Shown: positions 1 to 7,724 of the stretch, one piece after another
Numbering within the stretch: the first letter of the stretch is position 1
Layout: every line of letters starts with the position of its first letter
Virus record (IMG/VR): IMGVR_UViG_3300021420_000089
Location: 1 to 35,821 of that record
Strand: one strand, 5' to 3'
Origin: a virus
Length of the DNA stretch: 35,821 nucleotides
Made by a program: the position numbers and the translations under genes
The notes under the pieces: model-generated
What the model was told of the DNA's origin: nothing
The model's input: the letters and a program-made list of their open reading frames with translations, nothing else
Database searches by the model: none

Positions 1-180
1 GTGCTCAAAGAGGTGTTGGCGGTTGCGCTTGATCTTAGAAAGCGTCATCAGATTACATTGACAAAGCGCTATGCGCCGATCCCGATGGCGCGAACGATCA
101 ACGGGCCACCAGCGTTCGTGAACTGCACGGAGTACATTGCGGAGGGGATCGATGGCTCGGAACCTGCACAGGTGGGCTGA
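1..180 (+). CDS. Hypothetical protein, 5' end probably outside the window
   Basis: Frame 1 is open from the first base to a TGA at 178-180 and gives 59 residues. The window opens on a GTG, but nothing upstream can be seen, so I treat this as the C-terminal part of a longer gene. The N-terminal half is basic (RKRHQ), followed by a Pro/Ala/Ile stretch and a short acidic tail. I recognise no family. The next gene starts inside it at 152 in another frame, the same tight packing seen in the rest of the window. It lies just upstream of the terminase, where small DNA-binding or terminase small subunit genes often sit, but nothing here proves such a role. Confidence 0.5.
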   Translation: MLKEVLAVALDLRKRHQITLTKRYAPIPMARTINGPPAFVNCTEYIAEGIDGSEPAQVG

Positions 181-406
181 TCCCCCGGATCGGCCGTCGA
201 GCGCTCTCACGATCCGCACCTGCATGAAGTGCGGCCTTCGGAAGCACACGCACCATAGCAACGACAACCTGATACACCGCAGCGAGTTCTACGAGCCGGA
301 TGGCAAGCTGGTCGGGGAGTTCGGGCGCACGCCTGAGTGTCGCGTCCCTGGCCGGGTGAAGGAACCAAAGGCGAAGCGACCGCCGCCAGTTGTGGGATTC
401 GTGTGA
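152..406 (+). CDS. Small hypothetical protein with a CxxC pair
   Basis: Codes for 84 residues from ATG 152; an in-frame start at 137 is possible but has no clear ribosome site. A CMKCGLRK segment near residue 24 is followed by two histidines (HTHH), which could form a small zinc site or half of a zinc ribbon. The C-terminus is basic and proline-rich (KEPKAKRPPP). It overlaps the previous frame by 29 bases and the next gene by one base (TGATG at 404-408), so translation is probably coupled. I do not recognise a family. Cys/His-containing small proteins are common in phage early or late leader regions and may bind nucleic acid or protein; here that is a guess. Confidence 0.6.
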   Translation: MARNLHRWADPPDRPSSALTIRTCMKCGLRKHTHHSNDNLIHRSEFYEPDGKLVGEFGRTPECRVPGRVKEPKAKRPPPVVGFV

Positions 407-597
407 TGGTGCGCGAGATTTCATTCAATGCCTTCGGGGACATCATTGTTACGACGGAAACCCACACCGACAGAATAGAGCGCGGCATCGTCTTGCTGAC
501 CCCAGAGCAAGTGACCAGGGCCGCACAATGGGGATGGAAGGAAATAGTCTCCGCGCCATCGGATATTGAGCATGGACTTAGGAGGGTAGAGAAATGA
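406..597 (+). CDS. Small hypothetical protein
   Basis: Codes for 63 residues from ATG 406, whose A is the last base of the previous stop codon (TGATG). The frame is open further upstream to 337, but that start would overlap the preceding gene by about 70 bases and the coupled ATG fits local practice. The sequence is a mixed alpha/beta-looking soluble protein with an N-terminal hydrophobic strand (ISFNAFGDIIV) and no cysteine, signal peptide or membrane segment. I know no family for it. It ends in an ATGA overlap with the DUF551-like gene downstream. Confidence 0.55.
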   Translation: MVREISFNAFGDIIVTTETHTDRIERGIVLLTPEQVTRAAQWGWKEIVSAPSDIEHGLRRVEK

Positions 598-950
598 CTT
601 TGCCGAACGAGATCGATGGCGCGATCGTGCTGGCGAACAGGGTATTGGACGGCATTGGCGTTGATCCTGATGGCGATCTGGCGTTGCTGGCTCGACAATT
701 CCTCCGAGCGCTGGAGCATTCCTCGTGGTTGCCGATCGAGACGCTGCCCACGCGCGAGGGGATGGAGTGCGATGCGTTGCGCATCTGGATTGCCACCCCG
801 ATGGGCTCAAAGACATTCATGTATCAGGGTGACCCAAGCGAACTGAAGAAGCACGTTCCCACAGTCACCTATTGGGCGCACTACATGCCGATCCCAACGA
901 TGGGCGGCCGGGTGTTTGATCCGCGTCACAGCAATGAACGCGCCGACTAA
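594..950 (+). CDS. DUF551-like small phage protein
   Basis: Codes for 118 residues from ATG 594 in an ATGA overlap with the preceding gene. The segment WLPIETLPTREG around residue 45 and the later VTYWAHYMPIP (about 90-100) resemble the DUF551 pattern: W-x-x-I-x-x-x-P-x-x-G near the start and a W-x-x-(L/I)-P end, a family of small phage proteins of unknown role. The N-terminal 40 residues are predicted helical (DGAIVLANRVLDGIG). Its end overlaps the terminase start by 17 bases. A terminase small subunit would be expected near here, and I see no helix-turn-helix that would support that reading. Confidence 0.6.
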   Translation: MTLPNEIDGAIVLANRVLDGIGVDPDGDLALLARQFLRALEHSSWLPIETLPTREGMECDALRIWIATPMGSKTFMYQGDPSELKKHVPTVTYWAHYMPIPTMGGRVFDPRHSNERAD

Positions 951-2292
951 CTTTCGCGTCAAGACGCCGGTCGTCTTTCAGGATCTCTTCCGGCCCCGCC
1001 GCTACAAGATATATTTCGGAGGGAGAGGCAGCGGCAAGACGATGAATTTTGCACGGGCGATCATCGCCCTGTGCCACACTGTCTATCCCACGGCTGAGCG
1101 CGGGGGCCTTCCGCTGCGCGTGCTGTGCGGCCGTGAATACATGGTGTCGATCGCGGACTCGGTGCACTTCGAGCTGAGGCAGGCGATCACGCAGCTCGGG
1201 CTCGATGCTTGGTTCAAGGTCACTGACAAGGCGATCATGTCCAAGGTGACGGGCGCGATCATTCTGTTTCGCGGCCTGCACACCAACATCATGCAAATCA
1301 AGTCTCTCGGCGGCATCGATCTATTTTGGGGCGAGGAGGCGCACTCGCTGACGCAGGACTCGTTGACGTATCTCGATCCGACGATTCGGCGCAGCGCTCC
1401 GCTCGGGCCGTTCGGCCAGGGCTCGGAGATGTGGTTCTCGTTCAACCAGCACGAGGACGACGATCCGATCTACAAGTTTGCGAAGTGCGAGCGCGGCAGT
1501 TGGGAGGACGATCGGTTCCTCGTGCGCTCCTGCATCTGGTCCGACAATCCATACTTCCCCCCAGAATTGGAGATGCAGCGCAAGGCGATGGAGCTGGACG
1601 ACGACAAGGGCATTTACGAGTGGGTGTGGGGTACGCAATGCCGGCGTCTATCGTCACGGATTATCTACAAGGGCCGCTTCACCGTCGAGGCGTTCGAGCC
1701 CCCGGAAGTGGTTGAGCGTTATCGCTACGGCGTCGATTGGGGCTTCGCGGTTGATCCATCCGTGGCGATCCGGTGCTGGATCACGCGCACGGGCGACAAG
1801 CTCGACCAGGAGCATCTATGGATCGACCATGCGCAGTACGGCTATGGTATCGAGATCCCCGAGCTGCCGGCGCTGTTCGCGGGCGATTCGCCAGATGAGA
1901 GCATTTACAAATGGACGAATACGAACAAGCGTCCAGGCATCCCTGATATTCTGCGATGGCCGATCAAGGCGGACAGCGCACGCCCAGAGCTGATCAGCTA
2001 TTGCCGTGGCGTCGGCTTCAACATGGAAGCGGCAGAGAAGTGGCCAGGATCGCTTGAGGACGGCATCGCCCACGTCAAAGGCTTCAACATCCACATCCAC
2101 CAGCGGTGCAAGCAGCTTGCCACGGAGTTTCGGATTTACAGCTACAAGGAAGACCCGAAGACGCACGAGGTGCTGCCGGTTGTTTTGGAAAAGCACGATC
2201 ATGGTCCCGATGCCGTTCGGTACGCCCTCGACGGTCTAATCCAGCGGCGTGGCCGGCTGGCAATTTGGGACAGGCTCGGGAAGATGCGGTGA
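934..2292 (+). CDS. Terminase large subunit (PBSX-like, Terminase_3/RNase H fold nuclease)
   Basis: Codes for 452 residues: the ATPase-nuclease that pumps phage DNA through the portal and cuts it. The ATPase half shows a Walker A GGRGSGKT at residues 29-36 and a Walker B-like IDLFWGEEA at 128-136 with the catalytic Glu pair. The C-terminal RNase H-like nuclease is marked by YGVDWGF (D268), the KADSARPE segment (D347) and HDHGPDAVRYAL (D426), the usual three-acid arrangement. Length is normal for PBSX-type large subunits. ATG 934 was preferred over an in-frame TTG at 916 because the Walker A then lies at the usual distance from the N-terminus. It overlaps the upstream gene by 17 bases; 32 bases separate it from the HNH gene. 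No small subunit was recognised. Confidence 0.95.
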   Translation: MNAPTNFRVKTPVVFQDLFRPRRYKIYFGGRGSGKTMNFARAIIALCHTVYPTAERGGLPLRVLCGREYMVSIADSVHFELRQAITQLGLDAWFKVTDKAIMSKVTGAIILFRGLHTNIMQIKSLGGIDLFWGEEAHSLTQDSLTYLDPTIRRSAPLGPFGQGSEMWFSFNQHEDDDPIYKFAKCERGSWEDDRFLVRSCIWSDNPYFPPELEMQRKAMELDDDKGIYEWVWGTQCRRLSSRIIYKGRFTVEAFEPPEVVERYRYGVDWGFAVDPSVAIRCWITRTGDKLDQEHLWIDHAQYGYGIEIPELPALFAGDSPDESIYKWTNTNKRPGIPDILRWPIKADSARPELISYCRGVGFNMEAAEKWPGSLEDGIAHVKGFNIHIHQRCKQLATEFRIYSYKEDPKTHEVLPVVLEKHDHGPDAVRYALDGLIQRRGRLAIWDRLGKMR

Positions 2293-2324
2293 TAAGGTGA
2301 CCCTGACGAATCAGGACACCTTCG

Positions 2325-2918
2325 ATGGCGAAGAAAAAACTACCGCCGGTAATGACGCGAGCCCAAGCCAAAGCGGCGGGGCTGAAGCGCTATTGGCGGG
2401 GGACGCCATGTCTCAAGGGGCACCGCGCTGAGCGGTTCACCTCCGACGCGCACTGCGTGGTCTGCACGGATCAAAAGTTTTGGGCGTGGTATGACGAGAA
2501 CAAGGCCCATGTTGTGGCTGGCGTGAAGGCGTGGCGCGAGCAAAACCCAAAGAGGCACCGATTGCAACGCTTGCGAGAGCTGCCAGCTAACCGCGAACGG
2601 ATGCGCCAATGGGCGAAAGATAACCCAGAGCGTTACAGTCAAAGCTGTAAAGCGAGGAACCACGCTCGTCGATCGCGTGAGCGCAATGCTCCGGGGAAGT
2701 GGACGGCTGACGATATAGACAAATTATTTGACCAACAAAAGCGGCGATGCGCGGCTTGTAGAGTGAGCATCAAGAAGGGGTACGAGATCGATCACAAACA
2801 ACCTCTCTCTAAGGGTGGAACGAACTACATTTCAAACATTCAGCTTTTGTGCTTCTCTTGCAATCGAAGCAAAGGCAGCAGACCGCACGAAGTCTGGCTC
2901 GCGGAACGGAGTTTGTGA
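2325..2918 (+). CDS. HNH endonuclease, free-standing
   Basis: Codes for 197 residues. The C-terminal HNH/beta-beta-alpha-metal core is clear: CAAC (C142, C145), EIDH (D156, H157), the Asn at 171 in YISNIQ, and CFSCN (C176, C179), so the zinc knuckles and the catalytic His are all present. A second zinc knuckle lies near the N-terminus (C29, H33, then C44 and C47). The middle (60-125) is a basic helical region, probably DNA-binding. It sits between terminase and portal, where HNH genes are common; some assist terminase cutting, others are homing-type selfish genes. The gene looks more AT-rich by eye than its neighbours. Its stop overlaps the portal ATG (TGATG), so it is fitted into the operon. 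Confidence 0.93.
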   Translation: MAKKKLPPVMTRAQAKAAGLKRYWRGTPCLKGHRAERFTSDAHCVVCTDQKFWAWYDENKAHVVAGVKAWREQNPKRHRLQRLRELPANRERMRQWAKDNPERYSQSCKARNHARRSRERNAPGKWTADDIDKLFDQQKRRCAACRVSIKKGYEIDHKQPLSKGGTNYISNIQLLCFSCNRSKGSRPHEVWLAERSL

Positions 2919-5404
2919 TGGCGAAGAAAACAGGTCGTATCGCGATCCCGAAAGGCATCAACAAACGCGATCAACGCCAAGCCGTCCGTGACGAGCAGAA
3001 GGTGAAGCAAGAATTAGCTGCGGCGGGCGCTGGCTTGCCGAGCCAGATTCCTTCCAAGAAAACACAAGACAGCTTCACGAACTTTGCGCTCAAGTTAGGT
3101 ATCGGGACCGACAATGCGCTCTCTTTGAGTTCGTACTCGTTCAATCCAATAACGCGCATCCGTGTGCTGCTGGAGTGGATTCACCGGGGCTCATGGATGG
3201 GCGGCGTGGCGATCGACCTCGTGGCCGACGACATGACGCGGGCGGGCATCGATCTCCAGAGCACGGTGAAGCCTGAGCTGATCGAGAAGATCAAGCAAGC
3301 GGCGGTGCGGTGGCGCATCTGGCCAGCGATCAATGAGACGGTGAAGTGGGCCAGGCTCTACGGCGGATCAATCTGTTTCATCATGATCGACGGGCAAGAT
3401 CCGGCAACGCCGCTACGCATTGAGACGGTGCAGAAGGGGCAGTTCCGAGGGTTGCTGCCGCTCGACCGTTGGATGGTGGACGCGCTGATCGGCACGGGCG
3501 ATCTGGTCACGGAGATGGGGCCTGAGTTCGGCAACCCGAAATTCTATCGCACGATCATCGCGCCAGGCATTCCGTACATCAAGATCCACTACTCGCGGGT
3601 GATCCGGCTGGAGGGAATCCGGCTTCCCTACAACCAGCGCATCATGGAGAATCTGTGGGGCCTCTCGGTGATTGAGCGCTTGTACGACCGCATGGTGGCG
3701 TTCGATTCAGCGAGCATGGGCGTGGCGCAGCTCATGTATAAGGCGCACTACCGCATCCTGAAAGTGGAGGGGTTGCGCGAGATCGCGGCTACCGGCGGCA
3801 CCGCCTATCAGGGCTTGCTCGCGCTCACGGCTCTCATGGCCAAGTTTCAGAGCATAGAGGGTACCACGCTCATTGACACGAAGGATGAGTACGAGGGCAC
3901 GGAAGGCGGCGCGTCAGGCATCGCGGGTGTGGGCGAGGGGCTTGAGGCGATGGCCAATCAGCTCGCTGGTGCGCTTCAGATTCCGATGACGCGGTTATTC
4001 GGACAATCGCCCGGCGGATTGAACTCGACGGGCGAGAGCGATCTGCGCATGTACTACGATGGCATCAAACAACAACAGGAATCGGAACTCAAAGTCGGGG
4101 TGCACAAGGTCTACCGTGTCATGTCCGCGAGCGAAGGGATCAAGCTCGGGGATGACTTCGACTTCGAGTTCCGTTCGTTGTGGCAGATGACGGACCAGCA
4201 GTCGGCTGAGGTGTCTGCGCGCGACACAGAGTCGATCCTGGCTGCAGAGGAGCGAGGCGTCATCAGCAAGCAGGTTGCGCTGGAGGAGATGCGCCAGCGC
4301 GGCCGATCGGCAAATCGCTGGAGCAACATCACGGATAAGGACATCAATAAAGCAGACGACGAACCGGCAGCACCAGCGATGGAAGCGGCGCTCAAGGGAG
4401 AAGGCGTTAAGCCTGAGAGCACGAAGATGCCGGCGGTCAAGCAGGCGGCGAAGCGCCCTAGCCAGGGAGATCGAGCGTTCTTGCCCCCGATGGTTGCGAA
4501 GGCGGTCGAGGAGCCTGAGATCGATTGGGAGCACGACGTGCGGACCCTCGCCAACGCCAGCAAGGCAGGAGGAAAGACCTACATTGATCGACGTGTCGAT
4601 AAAGAAATCAACATCGTGGGAAGACGCCTTGAGACGGCTCAGCCCTTGAACCTGCATGAGCAATACGAGCGGTTCCTCGTTGTCGTGATGGGGATGAGCG
4701 ATGATGAGGCGCACGAGATCGCTACCCAAGCGGAGCGCGAATGGTTCATCGAGAATGGCTTCGGAGAGGAAGGCTGGAAAGCATGGACCCGGTACATCGA
4801 TGGCAAGCTGGCGCACATCGAGCATGAGGGCGTGAGGAATCCGCCGCCGGACCCCTACGTCACGACGCGGACGGCCTTGGGACCGGGACACCACCACTCG
4901 ATCAACAAGCTCAGCGTCACGCGGGACCATGACTACAACCTGCCCATGCTCGATTACTGCGGCCTCCCGGTGATCATTGAGGCGTTCAAGGGTGAGAAGC
5001 GCTGGGCGGACGGACCCGCACAGCCGGCCGACTATGGCCATTTCTGGGGCACCGGGAGCGCTGAGGGCAAGCACGAGGGGATGGACGTCTTCGTGGGGCC
5101 TTACCGGGATATGCTCGATCACGGGCCGCTGCCGGTCTACGTGATCGATCAGTACGACAAGCGCACCGGGGAATTTGACGAGGCAAAATGCTTTATAGGC
5201 TTCCGCAACGAGCAGGAGGCGAAGGACTGCTGGGATGACGCTTATGGCACGTTCCATGTGCGGCGCGGTGGATGCACGACGCTGGACGTGGCCTCATTGG
5301 CAACATGGATGAGAACGGCTAACCTGCGGGAGCCGCTATCGACCACGCGCGGGCCGATCAGCGATCGCAAGGGCAACGGCAATGGGGCACATCCCGCAAC
5401 CTGA
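2918..5404 (+). CDS. DUF1073-type portal protein with C-terminal inorganic-pyrophosphatase-like (InPase) domain
   Basis: Codes for 828 residues, long for a portal. Residues 1 to about 470 match the DUF1073 (Acb1-like N-terminal) portal family: YSFNPITRIRVLLEWIHRGS, a core with KFYRTIIAPGIPYIKIHYSRV-type strands, and the late RLFGQSPGGLNSTGESD segment. About 470-670 is a charged linker. Residues about 674-785 look like the InPase domain of phage polyvalent proteins: YGHFWGT, EGMDVFVGP, VYVIDQYD and FDEAKCFIGF occur in the family's order. Whether the domain still hydrolyses anything cannot be told from sequence. ATG 2918 overlaps the HNH stop by one base and is preferred over an in-frame start at 2849 inside the HNH gene. 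Alternative reading: the tail is only a structural cap on the portal's internal face. Confidence 0.92.
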   Translation: MAKKTGRIAIPKGINKRDQRQAVRDEQKVKQELAAAGAGLPSQIPSKKTQDSFTNFALKLGIGTDNALSLSSYSFNPITRIRVLLEWIHRGSWMGGVAIDLVADDMTRAGIDLQSTVKPELIEKIKQAAVRWRIWPAINETVKWARLYGGSICFIMIDGQDPATPLRIETVQKGQFRGLLPLDRWMVDALIGTGDLVTEMGPEFGNPKFYRTIIAPGIPYIKIHYSRVIRLEGIRLPYNQRIMENLWGLSVIERLYDRMVAFDSASMGVAQLMYKAHYRILKVEGLREIAATGGTAYQGLLALTALMAKFQSIEGTTLIDTKDEYEGTEGGASGIAGVGEGLEAMANQLAGALQIPMTRLFGQSPGGLNSTGESDLRMYYDGIKQQQESELKVGVHKVYRVMSASEGIKLGDDFDFEFRSLWQMTDQQSAEVSARDTESILAAEERGVISKQVALEEMRQRGRSANRWSNITDKDINKADDEPAAPAMEAALKGEGVKPESTKMPAVKQAAKRPSQGDRAFLPPMVAKAVEEPEIDWEHDVRTLANASKAGGKTYIDRRVDKEINIVGRRLETAQPLNLHEQYERFLVVVMGMSDDEAHEIATQAEREWFIENGFGEEGWKAWTRYIDGKLAHIEHEGVRNPPPDPYVTTRTALGPGHHHSINKLSVTRDHDYNLPMLDYCGLPVIIEAFKGEKRWADGPAQPADYGHFWGTGSAEGKHEGMDVFVGPYRDMLDHGPLPVYVIDQYDKRTGEFDEAKCFIGFRNEQEAKDCWDDAYGTFHVRRGGCTTLDVASLATWMRTANLREPLSTTRGPISDRKGNGNGAHPAT

Positions 5405-5618
5405 CTTGGCGACATTGCTGCGGCACCGGCAGGACGAGCTGCGCGGCCGTCCCTTGGATTGGCGTGATGGCGCGCGTGACCGATTTAGGCGTATGAGAAA
5501 CGCTCAGTGGCTTGAGATTTTAGTCCTCGGATCGGTAGGCGCTTGCGCTCTTTGTATTGGATGGCTGGCGATCCTGTTGACCATAGCGATGTGGGTGAGC
5601 GGAGGGCATCTCCGATGA
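5382..5618 (+). CDS. Small single-pass membrane protein
   Basis: Codes for 78 residues from ATG 5382, which overlaps the portal's 3' end by 23 bases. The first 42 residues are polar and basic (RHRQDELRGRPLDWRDGARDRFRRM). A strong hydrophobic segment follows (LEILVLGSVGACALCIGWL then AILLTIAMWV, about 44-73), long enough for one long or two short membrane passes. The positive N-terminal side suggests an N-in start. No family recognised. It ends in an ATGA overlap with the next gene. A role in lysis or membrane attachment is possible but unsupported. Confidence 0.6.
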   Translation: MGHIPQPDLATLLRHRQDELRGRPLDWRDGARDRFRRMRNAQWLEILVLGSVGACALCIGWLAILLTIAMWVSGGHLR

Positions 5619-5830
5619 CTGATGGCAACGTTGTTCGCATCTGTGATTATGAGCGCCGCTCGCGCAATCCTGACGCTGCGCAGCCGCGCAACCCGTGCGA
5701 TGCCGACGTGATCGTGTTGCCGGTCATCAGGATTGAACGGCATGGCAATCTCGGCACCGTCGCTTGCGACATGACGGAAGAGGCGTTCAACACTTTTGTT
5801 GCTATGATGTTGGGAAGGCCATTCGCGTGA
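5615..5830 (+). CDS. Small hypothetical protein
   Basis: Codes for 71 residues from ATG 5615 (ATGA overlap with the gene before it); the frame is open upstream but the coupled ATG fits the operon. The sequence begins MTDGNVVRICDYERRSRNP, carries a beta-strand-like DVIVLPVIRIE in the middle and ends with a helix (TEEAFNTFVAMMLG). Proteins of this shape, a short basic head followed by a compact strand-helix unit, recur in alphaproteobacterial phages without assigned function. No catalytic motif, signal peptide or membrane segment is visible. The stop overlaps the next gene's GTG. Confidence 0.55.
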   Translation: MTDGNVVRICDYERRSRNPDAAQPRNPCDADVIVLPVIRIERHGNLGTVACDMTEEAFNTFVAMMLGRPFA

Positions 5831-6225
5831 GCCTGCCGCACCGTTCTTTCAAGTTCACGGCACCTGACAGCGAGCCGCTTGAGATCAGGCTCTCAGGCAA
5901 GCGGCTGTTCATGAAGCTGGATGCGCACGCTCGTGGGCGTGACCTGATGCGGCAGACGGTTGAGGAGCTTCAGAAGATCTGCGACGATCACACGAAAGCG
6001 GCGCACCGGAACGGGCTGCGTGAGTTCCCCGAGCTTGTCGTTGTGGTGATGGACGTGCAGAAGCAGATAGAGGTCGTGCCGCGCGATTGGGACATTCGGT
6101 CCATTCAGGTGTTCATCGTGAACCTAACGAAGAAGTACAAGACCACGACGCGGGACGAGGTTGCGCGGGCGATTGCGCGGGCGTTCCCGCATTACGTTGA
6201 CTATGTGGAAAGGGTGCCGTCGTGA
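5827..6225 (+). CDS. Hypothetical soluble protein
   Basis: Codes for 132 residues from GTG 5827 in a GTGA overlap; an in-frame ATG at 5764 would run far into the preceding gene. It starts with a beta-rich part (SFKFTAPDSEPLEIRLSGKRLFMKL), then a long helix (RDLMRQTVEELQKICDDHTKAA) and a second strand (ELVVVVMDVQKQIEVVP). The C-terminal TRDEVARAIARAFPHYVDYV is helical. I do not recognise a family. The gene lies among small genes between the portal and the Mu F-like protein. Its start region overlaps the stop of the upstream gene, and its own stop overlaps the next GTG. Confidence 0.55.
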   Translation: MSLPHRSFKFTAPDSEPLEIRLSGKRLFMKLDAHARGRDLMRQTVEELQKICDDHTKAAHRNGLREFPELVVVVMDVQKQIEVVPRDWDIRSIQVFIVNLTKKYKTTTRDEVARAIARAFPHYVDYVERVPS

Positions 6226-6380
6226 AGCGGCGTCTTCGCGTTTGGTGGCGTGAGCAGCGGGCGTCTCACGAGCGCGACGATCTCCCGCACCCCATGATCT
6301 GCGTGGTTGTCATCATGCTGCTGTCGCCGATCATCCTCGCATCTGTGGCGTGGGAGTCATTGAGGAAGAGGAAGAAATGA
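6222..6380 (+). CDS. Very small membrane protein (52 aa)
   Basis: GTG 6222 lies in a GTGA overlap with the previous stop, and the frame ends at TGA 6378-6380. The 52 residues have a basic head (VKRRLRVWWREQR), a hydrophobic segment around residues 25-43 (MICVVVIMLLSPIILASVAW) and a basic tail (SLRKRKK). This is the pattern of a single-pass inner-membrane miniprotein. Coupled start and stop overlaps on both sides are the main reason for calling it a gene. The function is unknown; phage miniproteins of this shape include spanins, holin partners and superinfection-exclusion factors, and nothing here chooses among them. Confidence 0.5.
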   Translation: MKRRLRVWWREQRASHERDDLPHPMICVVVIMLLSPIILASVAWESLRKRKK

Positions 6381-6589
6381 TCTGGTTCATTTGGATTGTG
6401 GCCGTCATTCTCACGTTTGCTGCAGGTGAAACCTGGTGCATTAAGACCGGCCGCAAGACGCTCTCACGGACGGTGTGGACGTTGAGCAAGGAATTTCCAT
6501 GGTTTGGCCCGCTCTTCGGGCTTGTGATTGGTGGGCTGGCGGTGCACTTTTTTTGGGGTGGCATAACCTGTTTTGCGCCGGTGAAGTGA
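6377..6589 (+). CDS. Small two-pass membrane protein
   Basis: Codes for 70 residues from ATG 6377 in an ATGA overlap; an in-frame start at 6350 lies within the preceding gene. Two hydrophobic segments are visible: residues 2-19 (IWFIWIVAVILTFAAG) and about 50-66 (GPLFGLVIGGLAVHFFW), joined by a basic loop (KTGRKTLSRTVW). Similar small proteins with an E-x-W/Y...TLSR loop occur in other phages without known function. The size and two-pass topology would suit a class II holin, but no endolysin is adjacent, so I leave the role open. The stop is followed directly by the ATG of the zinc-ribbon gene. Confidence 0.6.
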   Translation: MIWFIWIVAVILTFAAGETWCIKTGRKTLSRTVWTLSKEFPWFGPLFGLVIGGLAVHFFWGGITCFAPVK

Positions 6590-6781
6590 ATGACCATCCA
6601 ACGTGACGGCGGGACGATCCACTTCTGCTGTGACAACTGCGGCGACTCGCTGGACACTGAGGAGTCGGACGAGTTCTTCGGTGAAGCGATTAAGTATGCG
6701 AAACTGAAGGGGTGGCAGTTCTTCAAGGCAAACGGCGAGTGGGAGCACTATTGCGCTGATTGCAAGAGGGCAGCGGCGTGA
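6590..6781 (+). CDS. Small zinc-ribbon protein
   Basis: Codes for 63 residues starting at the base after the previous stop. Two cysteine pairs are spaced as in a zinc ribbon: CCDNCG near residue 13-18 and YCADCK near residue 54-59, separated by an acidic helix (DTEESDEFFGEAIKYAK) and an aromatic strand (GWQFFKANGEWEHY). The fold resembles the many small phage zinc-ribbon proteins that bind partner proteins or nucleic acid. No catalytic motif. It ends in a GTGA overlap with the minor head protein, so it is translated with the head genes. Confidence 0.65.
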   Translation: MTIQRDGGTIHFCCDNCGDSLDTEESDEFFGEAIKYAKLKGWQFFKANGEWEHYCADCKRAAA

Positions 6782-7716
6782 TAGGTGCCGGCGGGATCGT
6801 TAAGGGCGTCGGTAGGTTCTCCCGCCCAAGGCGCGGCCAGCTTCCGTTCCCCACAGCGATCAATCGAGGCATCACCGGGCCTGATCCAGCGCAACCGCTT
6901 CCGTTCCTCACGGAAGACGCGCCGCGCAACTTCTTTGCTGCGCGCAAGGCTGAGGCACAGTATGCGCGGAATCTCAGGTCAGTCGCACGCGAGATCGGGC
7001 GGTTAGTCTCACGGTTCTTCTCGCTGCCGCCGCACGAGGGCGGGGAGTTCCACTCAGAGCACTCGGCAGAGATCGTCAGCGTCGGCCGGCGGGTGCTCAC
7101 TCGCGCGAATGTGAAGGAGCTGGAGGATGCGCTCGCGCGGTATGCGAAGATCCTCGATCCGTGGGCAAGATCGGTCGCGGGTAGCATGATCGCGGACGTG
7201 GCGAGGCGTGACCTGATGGAGTGGCGACGACGGTCCCGCACCATGAGCCGGGAGCTGGCGCGCGAGATCGAGCACACGCCGATCGGTGAGCGGGTACGCG
7301 AGCTGATGGACGAGCAAGTCACGCTCATTACGAGCTTACCGCTGGTCGCGGCGCAGCGGGTGCATGAGCAAGTCATGGGCGCGCAGCTAACGTCTGCCCG
7401 GCCAGCGGAGGTTGCCACGGCGATCATGCGGACCGGCCACGTTACGGAGAGCCGGGCCAAGCTGATCGCACGCACGGAGGTCGCCAGGGCGTCCAGTGTG
7501 CTTGTCCAAGCGCGGGCCGAGTTCGTGGGGTCGACGGGGTATATCTGGCGCACCGTTGGCGACTCCGATGTGCGTCTCTTGCACCGGAAGCTGGAGGGGC
7601 AATTCATCCCATGGGACAAACCGCCGATTGCGGCAGAGCCGAACATCCGCGCGCACGCTGGACAAATTTTCAACTGCCGGTGTAGACCAGAGCCAGTTAT
7701 TCCTGACGTGTTTTGA
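6778..7716 (+). CDS. Minor head protein, Mu F-like / SPP1 gp7-like head morphogenesis protein
   Basis: Codes for 312 residues from GTG 6778 (GTGA overlap). The long helical middle (about 60-190) leads to the diagnostic C-terminal domain: SRAKLIARTEVARASS (about 233-248), GYIWRTVGDSDVRLLHRKLEG (about 260-280) and the closing HAGQIFNCRCRPEPV with paired Cys. These are the hallmarks of the phage Mu gpF / SPP1 gp7 family, which binds the portal and takes part in procapsid assembly and DNA entry. The usual genomic position is next to the portal; here small genes lie between them. The start is supported by overlap with the zinc-ribbon gene's stop. After it comes the accessory block rather than the protease. 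Confidence 0.9.
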   Translation: MIGAGGIVKGVGRFSRPRRGQLPFPTAINRGITGPDPAQPLPFLTEDAPRNFFAARKAEAQYARNLRSVAREIGRLVSRFFSLPPHEGGEFHSEHSAEIVSVGRRVLTRANVKELEDALARYAKILDPWARSVAGSMIADVARRDLMEWRRRSRTMSRELAREIEHTPIGERVRELMDEQVTLITSLPLVAAQRVHEQVMGAQLTSARPAEVATAIMRTGHVTESRAKLIARTEVARASSVLVQARAEFVGSTGYIWRTVGDSDVRLLHRKLEGQFIPWDKPPIAAEPNIRAHAGQIFNCRCRPEPVIPDVF

Positions 7717-7724
7717 GGGACCGC

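Noticed and set aside
3995-5257. Long open frame on the - strand (420 codons) opposite the portal gene
   Set aside because: It mirrors the portal's GC-rich codon pattern, has an Arg/Leu/His-heavy composition typical of antisense shadows, and shows no domain.
6547-6558. T-run followed by GGGG in the 6377 gene as a second frameshift site
   Set aside because: No hairpin and no meaningful open frame after slippage; the run is just Phe-Phe-Trp codons.
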